NCBI GenBank assembly: GCA_001779455.1
Contig: MFKE01000016.1
Location: forward strand, 47,662-56,377
Length of the DNA stretch: 8,716 bases
Direction of reading: 5' to 3'
Source of the DNA: Candidatus Gottesmanbacteria bacterium RIFOXYB1_FULL_47_11
GTDB lineage: Bacteria > Patescibacteriota > Microgenomatia > UBA10105 > UBA927
Below are positions 1 to 6,650 of this stretch, piece after piece. A model generated the notes under the pieces. That model was given only the letters and a program-made list of their open reading frames with translations, did not search any database and was not told the origin of the DNA. A program made the translations under genes and the position numbers. The number at the start of each line of letters is the position of its first letter. The stretch's first letter is position 1.

Positions 1-249
1 GACCTGATTGGATTTACCCAAAAGCAGAAAGAGGAATTTGCGCACATGCTGACGGCGTTTGGCTACGGCGTGCCGCCTCATGGGGGGATTGCTCCCGGCA
101 TTGACCGCTTTCTGATGGCAGTCTTGGGCGAGCCCAGCGTACGCGAAGTTATGGCCTACCCGACCAGCGCCTCGGGACAGATAAGCGTTATGGATGCGCC
201 AAGTGAAGCGTCGGCGGGACAACTAAAAGAACTAGGAATTAAGGTATAA
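1..249 (+). CDS. aspS: aspartyl-tRNA synthetase, C-terminal end (5' truncated by window)
   Basis: This is the last 82 residues of a class II aspartyl-tRNA synthetase, the cytoplasmic enzyme that charges tRNA-Asp. The frame is open from base 1 and ends at TAA 247-249. The visible part is class II motif 3: GYGVPPHGGIAPGIDRFLMA, whose Arg in GIDR is the family's ATP-binding arginine. It continues into REVMAYP and the MDAPSEAS block typical of bacterial AspRS, then the usual tail LKELGIKV. Most bacterial AspRS read AFPK where this has AYPT, a small change away from the catalytic residues. The discriminating or non-discriminating type cannot be judged because the anticodon domain lies outside the window. 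The next gene starts 4 bases downstream on the same strand, so the two are probably co-transcribed. Confidence 0.95.
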   Translation, partial: DLIGFTQKQKEEFAHMLTAFGYGVPPHGGIAPGIDRFLMAVLGEPSVREVMAYPTSASGQISVMDAPSEASAGQLKELGIKV

Positions 250-253
250 TTGC

Positions 254-1216
254 ATGGCTAAAAATAAAACTGCTCAATACGGCCCGTGGTGGAAGGCCTC
301 ATGGGAGAAAATCCTCTTTTTGATTTTGTTGGCTGCGTTTGTTTTGATATCTCCCGGGCAAAATATATATCTCTTGGCGCAAAGCCCGGACACCGTCGTC
401 TTACCCCCCTGGCCGTTTGCCGTGCCGACTCCCGCGCCATACCCTGTTAACCAAACAGGCTGGTATCCGGGAACGGAAATTACGGCAACAGGCGTAGTTG
501 TTTTGGATATCGACTCCGGTGTGTATCTCTTTAAACGGAATGAAACAATGACACTCTCCCCGGCGTCGACGACGAAGTTGCTTACGGCATTGGTAGCCCT
601 CGAAAACTATAATTTGGATGATATAGTGACGATAAAAAACACTGCGAACAATGGTCAAGTGATGGGACTTGTTCCGGGAGAACGGATGACTGTGGAAAAT
701 TTGTTATTCGGGGCGCTTATTCATTCGGGAAACGATGCGGCATGGGCACTTGCCGACTATTATCCCGGAGGAGTGCCAAAGTTTGTGGAGGCGATGAACC
801 AGAAAGCCAAAGAACTGCATTTGACTTCCAGTACATTTGCCAATCCTGTTGGGTATGATGACCCCGGTCATAAAATGACTCCGATGGATCTGGCTCTGTT
901 AGGGGAGGCGGCGCTTGATAATACAGTAATTGCCAAAATGGTTGCCATACCGGAAATTACCATTTCCGACGTGACGCATACATACTTTCATCCGCTCCGG
1001 AATGTAAATACGCTTCTGGGGAAGATTCCCGGTGTCGGCGGGATTAAGACCGGGTGGACGGAAGAAGCAGGGGAGAATTTAATTACGCTTGTGGAGCGGG
1101 GCGGACACCGCGTGATTACCGTTGTTTTGCATAGTCAGGATCGTTTCGGGGAAACATCGCGCCTTATCGACTGGGTGTTTGGTAATTACCGGTGGGAAGA
1201 GCTGCAACCCGAATAG
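254..1216 (+). CDS. D-alanyl-D-alanine carboxypeptidase (peptidase S11, PBP5-like)
   Basis: A 320-residue serine D,D-carboxypeptidase that removes the terminal D-Ala of peptidoglycan stem peptides outside the cytoplasmic membrane. All three penicillin-binding motifs are visible: SxxK as S105-T-T-K108, SGN at 158-160 (IHSGNDAA) and KTG at 265-267 (GIKTGWT). A hydrophobic segment at about residues 20-33 is a signal anchor or uncleaved signal peptide, followed by a Pro-rich linker (about 50-66). The protein ends soon after the catalytic domain, so the C-terminal beta domain and amphipathic anchor of E. coli PBP5 are missing and the N-terminal segment probably holds it in the membrane. The ATG at 254 is 4 bases after the aspS stop, with only a weak AAGG upstream, so read-through from aspS is likely. 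It ends 3 bases before the stop of a convergent gene. Which dac paralogue it is cannot be decided. Confidence 0.93.
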   Translation: MAKNKTAQYGPWWKASWEKILFLILLAAFVLISPGQNIYLLAQSPDTVVLPPWPFAVPTPAPYPVNQTGWYPGTEITATGVVVLDIDSGVYLFKRNETMTLSPASTTKLLTALVALENYNLDDIVTIKNTANNGQVMGLVPGERMTVENLLFGALIHSGNDAAWALADYYPGGVPKFVEAMNQKAKELHLTSSTFANPVGYDDPGHKMTPMDLALLGEAALDNTVIAKMVAIPEITISDVTHTYFHPLRNVNTLLGKIPGVGGIKTGWTEEAGENLITLVERGGHRVITVVLHSQDRFGETSRLIDWVFGNYRWEELQPE

Positions 1217-1219
1217 CGC

Positions 1220-2269
1220 TCATTCCGTCCACGGGGCGGCTATAGCCGGGACGTATGCCATAAATCCATTATCTCCTTCGAAAACAAATACGGGTTGTAA
1301 GTATGTCTGAACCTCGTATGAATCATAGTATCCCAAATAGACATTCCGGATGACTGCAGTATCTCCGCCGGTCGGATAGCGGGCAATATATCCCATGCCG
1401 CTTTGTAATTCCTGCCAGGCCTGGGCACTTGTTTTTAATCCGTATGATGCAAACGTCTGGATATCAATCGGCCAGTGCGTATAGGCAAGCTGTAACAGTC
1501 TTTTTTTCCTGTGTGATGCACCGCTGAAGATGAGCGAGACAGGCGCCTCGCCGGGACTGGCAGTAAATATCTTCATGCCCCCGATGGGAGTCCGGAAAAA
1601 ATCTATGCGCACTGCGTCTGCTTGGGATAAGCTGCCAACCGGAACAAGAGTTGTTCCGTTTAATTTCCAGTAGGTTACTTCGGGGGAGCCGCTTGATAAA
1701 TCGTCGTTGTACAAATCATAGGTGGTAAGCATGTTAATTGCTTCCTGTTTGATCGTATCGGGTGCGGGGAAGCTACGTTCGAGAAATACGGACGGGTCCT
1801 GTTCAAACGCATACCGTACGATAAAATTACTGGATACGATGTCATACCGCAGTCTCCGAAGCGGAAATTCCTGATCATTGAAACGGTAAATATTTTTGCT
1901 TTCCTGAATCGGTGTCGGGTTAAACTCCAGTTGCCCCGCAAATTCCTGTGCATTATTAAGCGCAAGCAGGTTCGGAGCCTTTTTGGGCATAAAATACACG
2001 TTTGCAGACTCAGACGCCTTGGGGACATCACCTTCTATAGTCTGAAGTTGGAAAACGAGTTTTGCGGGGTCGGGGGCTGCGGCCGGAAATTTGATTGTCG
2101 GTAATTTTCCGAATGCATGATTCGGGGGGATTGCTTTGGGCGGGAAGAATATGACGAAAACGGCAATAAATATGCTCCAAAAAATCCGCAACAGTATATA
2201 CGCGATGACACCAAGGATTCCCCAATTGATGGCGCGTCTGGTGTAATAGGCGGTATCGGTTAGACTCAT
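1220..2269 (-). CDS. single-pass membrane protein of unknown function
   Basis: A 349-residue protein that I do not recognise. A short basic N-terminus (YYTRRAINW) precedes one long hydrophobic segment at about residues 15-42, ending FFPP. The remaining 300 residues look globular and exported: rich in aromatics, with a Pro/Ala linker near residues 58-70. The last 45 residues (VYLGYYDSYEVQTYLQPVFVFEG followed by a Tyr-Val-Pro stretch, read here as pattern) faintly recall the C-terminal fold of YycH/YycI-type regulators; this is only a resemblance by eye. The frame is open further up, to an ATG at 2314, but that start lies upstream of a good minus-strand promoter (TTGATT, 17 bp, TATACT), whose start point would be near 2276. 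I therefore chose ATG 2269; ATG 2278 is the alternative. It converges on the carboxypeptidase gene and diverges from gltX. Confidence 0.8.
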   Translation of the reverse strand: MSLTDTAYYTRRAINWGILGVIAYILLRIFWSIFIAVFVIFFPPKAIPPNHAFGKLPTIKFPAAAPDPAKLVFQLQTIEGDVPKASESANVYFMPKKAPNLLALNNAQEFAGQLEFNPTPIQESKNIYRFNDQEFPLRRLRYDIVSSNFIVRYAFEQDPSVFLERSFPAPDTIKQEAINMLTTYDLYNDDLSSGSPEVTYWKLNGTTLVPVGSLSQADAVRIDFFRTPIGGMKIFTASPGEAPVSLIFSGASHRKKRLLQLAYTHWPIDIQTFASYGLKTSAQAWQELQSGMGYIARYPTGGDTAVIRNVYLGYYDSYEVQTYLQPVFVFEGDNGFMAYVPAIAAPWTE

Positions 2270-2279
2270 AGGCAGCATA

Positions 2280-2308
2280 TTCAGTATACGTGCCGGGCGT
2301 GGTAGAAT
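2280..2308 (+). promoter_or_regulatory. gltX promoter with extended -10, leaderless arrangement
   Basis: An extended -10 TGG-TAGAAT (TG at 2300-2301, hexamer 2303-2308) lies 9 bases before the gltX ATG, with a weak -35 TTCAGT (2280-2285) at 17-bp spacing. The expected start point is around 2315, giving a leader of about 3 bases, so the mRNA would be practically leaderless. No Shine-Dalgarno is present. Confidence 0.55.
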
Positions 2309-2311
2309 CAA
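2283..2311 (-). promoter_or_regulatory. sigma70-like promoter for the 1220-2269 gene
   Basis: Reading the minus strand, a -35 TTGATT (2311-2306) is separated by exactly 17 bases from a -10 TATACT (2288-2283). Transcription would begin near 2276, leaving only a few bases before ATG 2269. This is why the upstream ATG at 2314 is not used here. The elements overlap the oppositely directed gltX promoter. The assignment rests on consensus match only. Confidence 0.6.
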
Positions 2312-2317
2312 CATACT

Positions 2318-3628
2318 ATGACTTCTGTTCGTACGCGTATCGCTCCCTCTCCGACGGGTCAGGATTTACATATCGGAAATGCATACACGGCGCTTATCAA
2401 CTACGTCGTGGCCAAAAAATACGGCGGACAATTTATTATCCGCATAGAGGACACTGACCGGACGCGTCTTGTGGAAGGGTCAGAGGATCGGATTCTTGCA
2501 TCACTCAAATGGCTTGGTATTCCGCACGATGAGGGTCCGGATATCGGAGGATCGCATGCTCCGTATCGTCAGTCAGAGCGGCTGGATGTGTACAAAAAAT
2601 ATGCAGAAGAGCTGATAGCCAAAGGACATGCCTATTGGTGTGAATGCACGCCAGAGCGGCTTGCCCAGATGAGAAAAGAGCAAGAGGCGCGTCACGAGCC
2701 GCCCATGTATGACGGACATTGCCGCGGGCGCAATCTTTCCAAAGGGCTCACCATACGGTTAAAGGTGCCAAAAGAAGGGACGACGGTGTTTCATGATCTT
2801 ATCCGCGGAGACGTATCGTTTGAAAATAAACTCATTGATGATCAGGTTATCCTTAAGTCCGACGGTTATCCCACATATCACCTTGGAGTAGTTGTTGATG
2901 ACCACCTTATGAACATTACGCATATTATCCGCGGAGAAGAGTGGATTTCGTCAACGCCGAAGCATATTTTGTTGTATCAGTTTTTTGGTTGGGAGGTCCC
3001 GCACATTGCGCATGTATCGGTTCTCCGCAATCCGGACCGCAGTAAGCTCTCAAAGCGTAAAAATCCCGTGTGGGTATCGGATTACAAAGAAAAAGGGTTT
3101 GTACCCGAAGCGATCAAAAATTATCTTGCCACAATGGCATGGTCATTCCCCGGAGGGAAGGATATTTTTTCCGTTGACGAATTGATTAAGGAATTTAACA
3201 TAGAGGATATTCAGACCACGGCACCTATTTTTGATGTGGAAAAATTAAAATGGGTGAACGCAAAATATTTGAAAGAGTCGGATATCAACGAATTTTACGG
3301 GGGGAAGTATCCGGAAGACAAGGTACGTTTAATCTGGCCGCTTGTCCGTGAGCGCATGCATGTCCTTACGGAATTTGAATCTCTTGCAGGATTTTTCTTC
3401 GAGCGGCCTGCCAAAAAAGAAATAAATAAAAAAATTGCTGATGTGTTAAAACAATGTGATTGGAATCATGATGCGATGGAGCATGCGATCCGTGCTGCGG
3501 CGGGGGAGAATGCGCGGGATGCATTCATGGAACTGCGTGTTGCCGTGACCGGCAAGACCGTTGGCCCGCCACTTCTGGAATCATTAGAAATCCTTGGCCG
3601 CGATGAAACGCTCGCTAGGTTAGGATAA
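2318..3628 (+). CDS. gltX: glutamyl-tRNA synthetase
   Basis: A 436-residue class I synthetase that attaches glutamate to tRNA-Glu, and in organisms without GlnRS usually also to tRNA-Gln for later amidation by GatCAB. The N-terminus RTRIAPSPTGQDLHIGN holds the HIGH signature as HIGN (residues 18-21). The FIIRIEDTDR block (39-48) follows. The KMSKS loop is present as KLSKR (243-247). A CxC pair (C108, C110) and C135 in YDGHCR match the zinc-binding insert seen in many bacterial GluRS. Family members are usually 465-500 residues; the shortening is in the C-terminal anticodon-binding part, after about residue 320. The start follows an extended -10 directly. The last 9 bases overlap the end of a convergent gene. 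Discriminating and non-discriminating types cannot be separated by eye. Confidence 0.96.
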   Translation: MTSVRTRIAPSPTGQDLHIGNAYTALINYVVAKKYGGQFIIRIEDTDRTRLVEGSEDRILASLKWLGIPHDEGPDIGGSHAPYRQSERLDVYKKYAEELIAKGHAYWCECTPERLAQMRKEQEARHEPPMYDGHCRGRNLSKGLTIRLKVPKEGTTVFHDLIRGDVSFENKLIDDQVILKSDGYPTYHLGVVVDDHLMNITHIIRGEEWISSTPKHILLYQFFGWEVPHIAHVSVLRNPDRSKLSKRKNPVWVSDYKEKGFVPEAIKNYLATMAWSFPGGKDIFSVDELIKEFNIEDIQTTAPIFDVEKLKWVNAKYLKESDINEFYGGKYPEDKVRLIWPLVRERMHVLTEFESLAGFFFERPAKKEINKKIADVLKQCDWNHDAMEHAIRAAAGENARDAFMELRVAVTGKTVGPPLLESLEILGRDETLARLG

Positions 3629-3934
3629 AAGGATAAACTGAATGTCCGGTTCCTCGTAGGGGTGCACCTTGCGGATTGCCTTTTCCACAGCAATACGTTT
3701 CTTTTCCGAGCAACGCATTTCGATTTTTGCGCCTGTTACCTTTGTCAACTCGCCGACTTTTCCTTCGCTGGGATGCGCTCCTTGTTCGCTTTTCCATTGA
3801 CTTTTGCCACGGGTAACAAACGCGCAATGAGAATAATTTTCGAGAATGCCCGCCCCGGCGTTGCTTGCCGCGTCGATTATTTTGTTAATTATGGTTTCAT
3901 CGTCAGGGCAAAATACAAACAATTGATAATTCAT
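3620..3934 (-). CDS. stand-alone YqfO/NIF3-type PII-like domain protein
   Basis: A 104-residue protein matching the PII/CutA-like domain that is inserted in the middle of YqfO-type NIF3 (DUF34) proteins. The signatures are an N-terminal beta strand YQLFVFCP, then GAGILENYSHCAFVTRG (27-43, compare G.IGNYSHCSF in YqfO), a Gly-rich QGAHPSEGKVGELTKV segment, and the closing HPYEEP (91-96). The dinuclear-metal NIF3 halves are absent. The related domain forms trimers, but its ligand is not established, so no reaction is assigned. The frame is open to an ATG at 3985, inside era; I prefer ATG 3934, 1 base after the era stop, because homology begins there (MNYQLFVF). It is therefore the second gene of an era unit, probably translationally coupled. 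Its tail overlaps the gltX end by 9 bases. Confidence 0.85.
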   Translation of the reverse strand: MNYQLFVFCPDDETIINKIIDAASNAGAGILENYSHCAFVTRGKSQWKSEQGAHPSEGKVGELTKVTGAKIEMRCSEKKRIAVEKAIRKVHPYEEPDIQFILLS

Positions 3935-3935
3935 A

Positions 3936-4799
3936 TTATCCGATGTATTCCGACCAGTGTGAATCGGTTTCGACGGTGAGCTCAAGATATACTTTTTTGC
4001 TTGTTGCCGTTTCCAGTTCTTTTCTGGCCGCCTGGCTGATTTCCTTAATCATTGCGCCTTGCCGCCCGATAATCATTGCTTTGTAGCGGTCGGCGCTCGT
4101 GAGAATGCGTGCTTTTATATACACGACGCCGTTATCGCGCTCTACAACTTCATCAACGACACAGGCGAGCGTATACGGGACTTCTTTGCGCAGAAACAGA
4201 AATGCCTTCTCGCGGATGATTTCCGATATAAATAGTCTGCTGTCGATATTCAATCCCGGCTGGACGAGAGTTTTCGTGTCTATTTGAGGTTCTCCTTCCG
4301 GCAGGAGTTCAAAAATCGTTTCCAAAAGGATATTCAGATTTTTACGCTGGAGTGCGGATATTTCCACCACACGGTCAAATTCTTCTTCCATAAATTTATA
4401 TTGAACGATATGGGTGGGGGTTCGTACATCGGTTTTATTGATCACGAGAATTTTCGGAGCTTTCACTTTCCGGGCAATCCCGAGCGTCTTGTTTTCTTCG
4501 AAGTCTTTTTCCCGTGTATGGTCCACCATATAGACAAGGACGTCTACGCCCCGTTCTATGGATGCTTCGGCCTGTTGATTTATGCGTTTGGCAATCGGAT
4601 CGCGTACCTTGCCGAATATGCCCGGCGTATCGACAAAAATAATTTGTCCGCGGTTATCCTCATACACGGCCTGGATATTAAACCGCGTGGTTTGCGGCTT
4701 GGGGCTGGTTATGGAAACCTTTTGGCCCAGGATATTATTAAGGAGCGTGGATTTCCCCACGTTCGGCCGACCAATAAGACAGACAACACCTGTTTTCAT
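3936..4799 (-). CDS. era: GTPase Era
   Basis: A 287-residue ribosome-assembly GTPase that binds the 3' region of 16S rRNA and helps 30S maturation. GTPase motifs: G1 GRPNVGKS (10-17), a switch I Thr-Thr in PKPQTTRF (33-40), G3 DTPG (57-60), G4 NKTD (121-124) and G5 SAL (148-150). The linker LPEGEP (166-171) leads into a KH domain with the RNA-binding GxxG loop as GRQG (245-248) in AMIIGRQGAMIKEI. Length is close to the usual 290-300, so it is complete. The ATG lies 6 bases after a TATAAT on the minus strand, pointing to a leaderless message. The YqfO-like gene follows 1 base after its TAA. Confidence 0.97.
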   Translation of the reverse strand: MKTGVVCLIGRPNVGKSTLLNNILGQKVSITSPKPQTTRFNIQAVYEDNRGQIIFVDTPGIFGKVRDPIAKRINQQAEASIERGVDVLVYMVDHTREKDFEENKTLGIARKVKAPKILVINKTDVRTPTHIVQYKFMEEEFDRVVEISALQRKNLNILLETIFELLPEGEPQIDTKTLVQPGLNIDSRLFISEIIREKAFLFLRKEVPYTLACVVDEVVERDNGVVYIKARILTSADRYKAMIIGRQGAMIKEISQAARKELETATSKKVYLELTVETDSHWSEYIG

Positions 4800-4805
4800 T
4801 GTTGT

Positions 4806-4814
4806 ATTATAGCA
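4806..4814 (-). promoter_or_regulatory. extended -10 promoter of era
   Basis: On the minus strand TGC-TATAAT (4814-4806) is a perfect extended -10, followed by 6 bases (acaaca) and the era ATG. The expected start point coincides with the A of the ATG. The -35 position (gttaga at 17 bp) is poor, as is usual for TGn promoters. Confidence 0.65.
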
Positions 4815-4839
4815 GGAAATGTATTATATCTAACTATAC

Positions 4840-4845
4840 GGAGGG
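4840..4845 (+). promoter_or_regulatory. Shine-Dalgarno deciding the start at 4856
   Basis: GGAGGG lies 10 bases before ATG 4856. The frame is open to an earlier ATG at 4799, which would add 19 residues and place the gene right against the era start codon. The SD and the K-then-hydrophobic N-terminus favour 4856. Confidence 0.65.
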
Positions 4846-4855
4846 AACAGTATAT

Positions 4856-5131
4856 ATGAATAAAAGCACGACCATCATTATTATCATCGTTGCCCTGTTT
4901 GTTTTCGTGGGAGGAGCGGCAATGTATTCAAAAAGTAAAATAACCGTTCCGGTAGCAATAGAGGAAATTACTCCTGCTTCGGATGATGCAGTTACCAGTC
5001 AGGATACATCCGATAATGCACTGGATCAGGATTTTGCAACCATTGATGCAAAACTTAAAGCTGCAGATCAAGATGCAACGAATATAGATACGGGCTTGAA
5101 TGATAAACAGGGTGATTTATCGGAACAGTAA
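4856..5131 (+). CDS. small membrane-anchored acidic protein, unknown function
   Basis: A 91-residue protein that I do not recognise. The N-terminus MNKSTT is followed by one very hydrophobic segment (about residues 7-23, with five isoleucines in a row), then KSK and a long polar tail. The tail is rich in Asp, Thr, Ala and Gln, contains no cysteine, and is probably largely extended or weakly helical (DAKLKAADQDATNIDTGL). With one N-terminal anchor and a positive charge before it, the acidic tail could face outside, but topology is uncertain because KSK also follows the anchor. The start is chosen by the GGAGGG ribosome site. It is divergent from era and lies 21 bases before a secreted coiled-coil protein on the same strand, so the two probably form one transcript and may act together. 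Confidence 0.75.
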   Translation: MNKSTTIIIIIVALFVFVGGAAMYSKSKITVPVAIEEITPASDDAVTSQDTSDNALDQDFATIDAKLKAADQDATNIDTGLNDKQGDLSEQ

Positions 5132-5142
5132 AGGATATTTCA

Positions 5143-5149
5143 AAGGAGG
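5143..5149 (+). promoter_or_regulatory. strong Shine-Dalgarno AAGGAGG with short spacing
   Basis: A full AAGGAGG match to the 16S rRNA tail lies only 3 bases before ATG 5153 and 12 bases before the next in-frame ATG, 5162. The first start is kept because it gives the signal peptide a Lys. The spacing is unusually tight. Confidence 0.65.
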
Positions 5150-5152
5150 AAT

Positions 5153-5911
5153 ATGAAATCCATGATCGTTTTAGGGATAGTTTCTTTTTTCATAATGGGG
5201 GCTTCAATTGCATATGCCGCTCCCACCGGTAGGCCACCCGCTTTGGAAACCAGAGCAGCAGGGAGACAGGATGCTACTATGTCGCGCTTGAAAACCCGCG
5301 CGGACAATGAAATTACCCGGCGCGTAAATGCACTCACCAAGCTTATGTCGCGCATTTCTGAAATGAAACGGCTGACCTCAGATCAGAAAACGGGTCTGAC
5401 GTCTCAGGCGCAGGCAGAGATTACGTCACTGAACACACTAAAGGCAAAAATAGATGCGGATACAGATATTGCGACACTGCGCACTGATGTACAGTCGATT
5501 ACAAAATCATACCGGATCTATGCACTGTATATTCCCAAGATGTATATCATCATGCATGCGGATCGTCTGCTTGGATTGGTCGATGATATGACTGTGTTGC
5601 AGGCGAAGCTGCAGGTCCGTATCGATGCGCTGAAGGCAGAGGGGAAAGATACAAGTCAAATGCAGGCCTTTATTTCTAATATGACCACGAAGCTTGCAGA
5701 TGCCAAAACGAAGGCGCAGAGCGCAATAGATATGGTTATGCCCCTTACACCCGAAGGGTTTCCGGGTAATAAAGCAACGCTCGTGAGCGCGCGAACGCTC
5801 TTACAGACAGTCCGTAAGGATTTGGCTGATGCCCATAAAGCTGCACAACAGATTCGTCAGAATGCGAAAATTACACCGGTTGGTCCCACACCGACGCCCG
5901 CTACGCCGTAG
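5153..5911 (+). CDS. secreted helical (coiled-coil) protein, unknown function
   Basis: A 252-residue exported protein of no family I can name. A clear signal peptide occupies residues 1-22 (MKSM, hydrophobic core, AYA before Ala-Pro-Thr), consistent with signal peptidase I cleavage after Ala22. The mature part is almost wholly predicted helix: heptad-like stretches at about 44-118 (RLKTRADNEITRRVNALTKL and on) and 139-192, joined by an aromatic segment KSYRIYALYIPKMYIIMHA at about 118-136. A third helix runs about 206-238, and the tail is Pro/Thr-rich (TPVGPTPTPATP). There is no cysteine. Similar signal-peptide plus helix proteins are common as unnamed families in CPR genomes, from memory only. 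It follows the small anchored protein by 21 bases with a strong SD, and its last 50 bases overlap the chosen mutY start. Confidence 0.8.
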   Translation: MKSMIVLGIVSFFIMGASIAYAAPTGRPPALETRAAGRQDATMSRLKTRADNEITRRVNALTKLMSRISEMKRLTSDQKTGLTSQAQAEITSLNTLKAKIDADTDIATLRTDVQSITKSYRIYALYIPKMYIIMHADRLLGLVDDMTVLQAKLQVRIDALKAEGKDTSQMQAFISNMTTKLADAKTKAQSAIDMVMPLTPEGFPGNKATLVSARTLLQTVRKDLADAHKAAQQIRQNAKITPVGPTPTPATP

Positions 5912-6650
5912 CATTAGCCAGGCGAGCCGTAAGGAATTTCAGTCGCATATTTTTTCGTGGTGGAAAACACACAGGCGCGATCTTCCCTGGCGGCATACGC
6001 ACGATCCGTATAAGATCTTCGTTTCGGAAATCATGCTGCAGCAGACGCAGGTATCGCGCGTTATCCCGAAGTATCTCGAGTTTATACATCAATATCCCAC
6101 CGTTAATTCTTTGGCAAAAGCATCTACATCCGACGTGCTTCGGTTATGGAAGGGGATGGGGTATAACAGGAGGGCATTATATCTGAAAAAATCAGCTTTA
6201 CTGGGTGAAATTCCTAAAACTGAAAAAGAACTTATGAAATTGCCCGGAGTGGGGAAATATACTGCGCGGGCAATTTTGGTATTTGCGTATAAACAGGATA
6301 TCGCCATGGTGGATACGAATATCCGGCAAATACTCACCCATTTCTTTTTTGGCGATGCACCGCAAAAAGAAAAGGTTATACAGCAAGTTGCGGATCAGCT
6401 ATTACCAAAAGGTAAATCCTGGGAATGGCACCAGGCGCTCATGGATTATGGAGCGATGGAATTGGAAAAAATTCCGGGAGTAATTAAAAAACAAAAAAAA
6501 TTTAAAAATTCCAATCGGTATTTCCGGGGAAAGCTTATGGATATCCTCCGGGAAGGACCGGTAAAAGAATATTCTTCTCCGATTGTCACCGGTCTTATTA
6601 AAGACGGGTTAGTTGTGAAAAAAGACGGGATGCTTTTGTTACCCGATTGA
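5862..6650 (+). CDS. mutY: A/G-specific adenine glycosylase (MutY), Fe-S cluster-less short form
   Basis: A HhH-GPD DNA glycosylase that excises adenine mispaired with 8-oxoguanine. Numbered from ATG 5862 (262 residues): RDLPWR (39-44), the catalytic Glu56 in VSEIMLQQTQV, the helix-hairpin-helix LPGVGKYTA (127-135) and the catalytic Asp151 in MVDTN. Tyr133 stands where endonuclease III has its catalytic Lys, which favours MutY over Nth. The four cysteines of the [4Fe-4S] loop are missing: LMDYGAMELEKIPG runs straight into a Lys-rich stretch, and the whole protein has no Cys. The C-terminal MutT-like 8-oxoG domain is also missing; instead about 40 residues (LMDILREGPV to the end) look like a small winged helix. 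The start is uncertain (ATG 5829, ATG 5862 or TTG 5880, none with an SD), and homology begins only at about base 5931. Its tail overlaps greA by 12 bases. Confidence 0.88.
   Translation: MRKLHRLVPHRRPLRRSISQASRKEFQSHIFSWWKTHRRDLPWRHTHDPYKIFVSEIMLQQTQVSRVIPKYLEFIHQYPTVNSLAKASTSDVLRLWKGMGYNRRALYLKKSALLGEIPKTEKELMKLPGVGKYTARAILVFAYKQDIAMVDTNIRQILTHFFFGDAPQKEKVIQQVADQLLPKGKSWEWHQALMDYGAMELEKIPGVIKKQKKFKNSNRYFRGKLMDILREGPVKEYSSPIVTGLIKDGLVVKKDGMLLLPD

Noticed and set aside
245..250. TATAAT just before the carboxypeptidase ATG as a promoter
   Set aside because: Only 3 bases separate it from the ATG, so a normal start point would fall after the start codon, and there is no TG extension. It overlaps the aspS stop, and read-through from aspS is simpler.
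2270..2314. Upstream start (ATG 2314) for the minus-strand membrane protein
   Set aside because: It lies upstream of a well-spaced minus-strand promoter, and the added residues are not of a plausible signal-anchor type.
3935..3985. Longer N-terminus for the YqfO-like protein from ATG 3985
   Set aside because: The extra 17 residues are era's 3' end read in another frame; family similarity starts at MNYQLFVF.
4284..4859. Long plus-strand frame opposite era as a gene
   Set aside because: It is the complement of the strongly conserved era sequence, with no ribosome site and no family resemblance.
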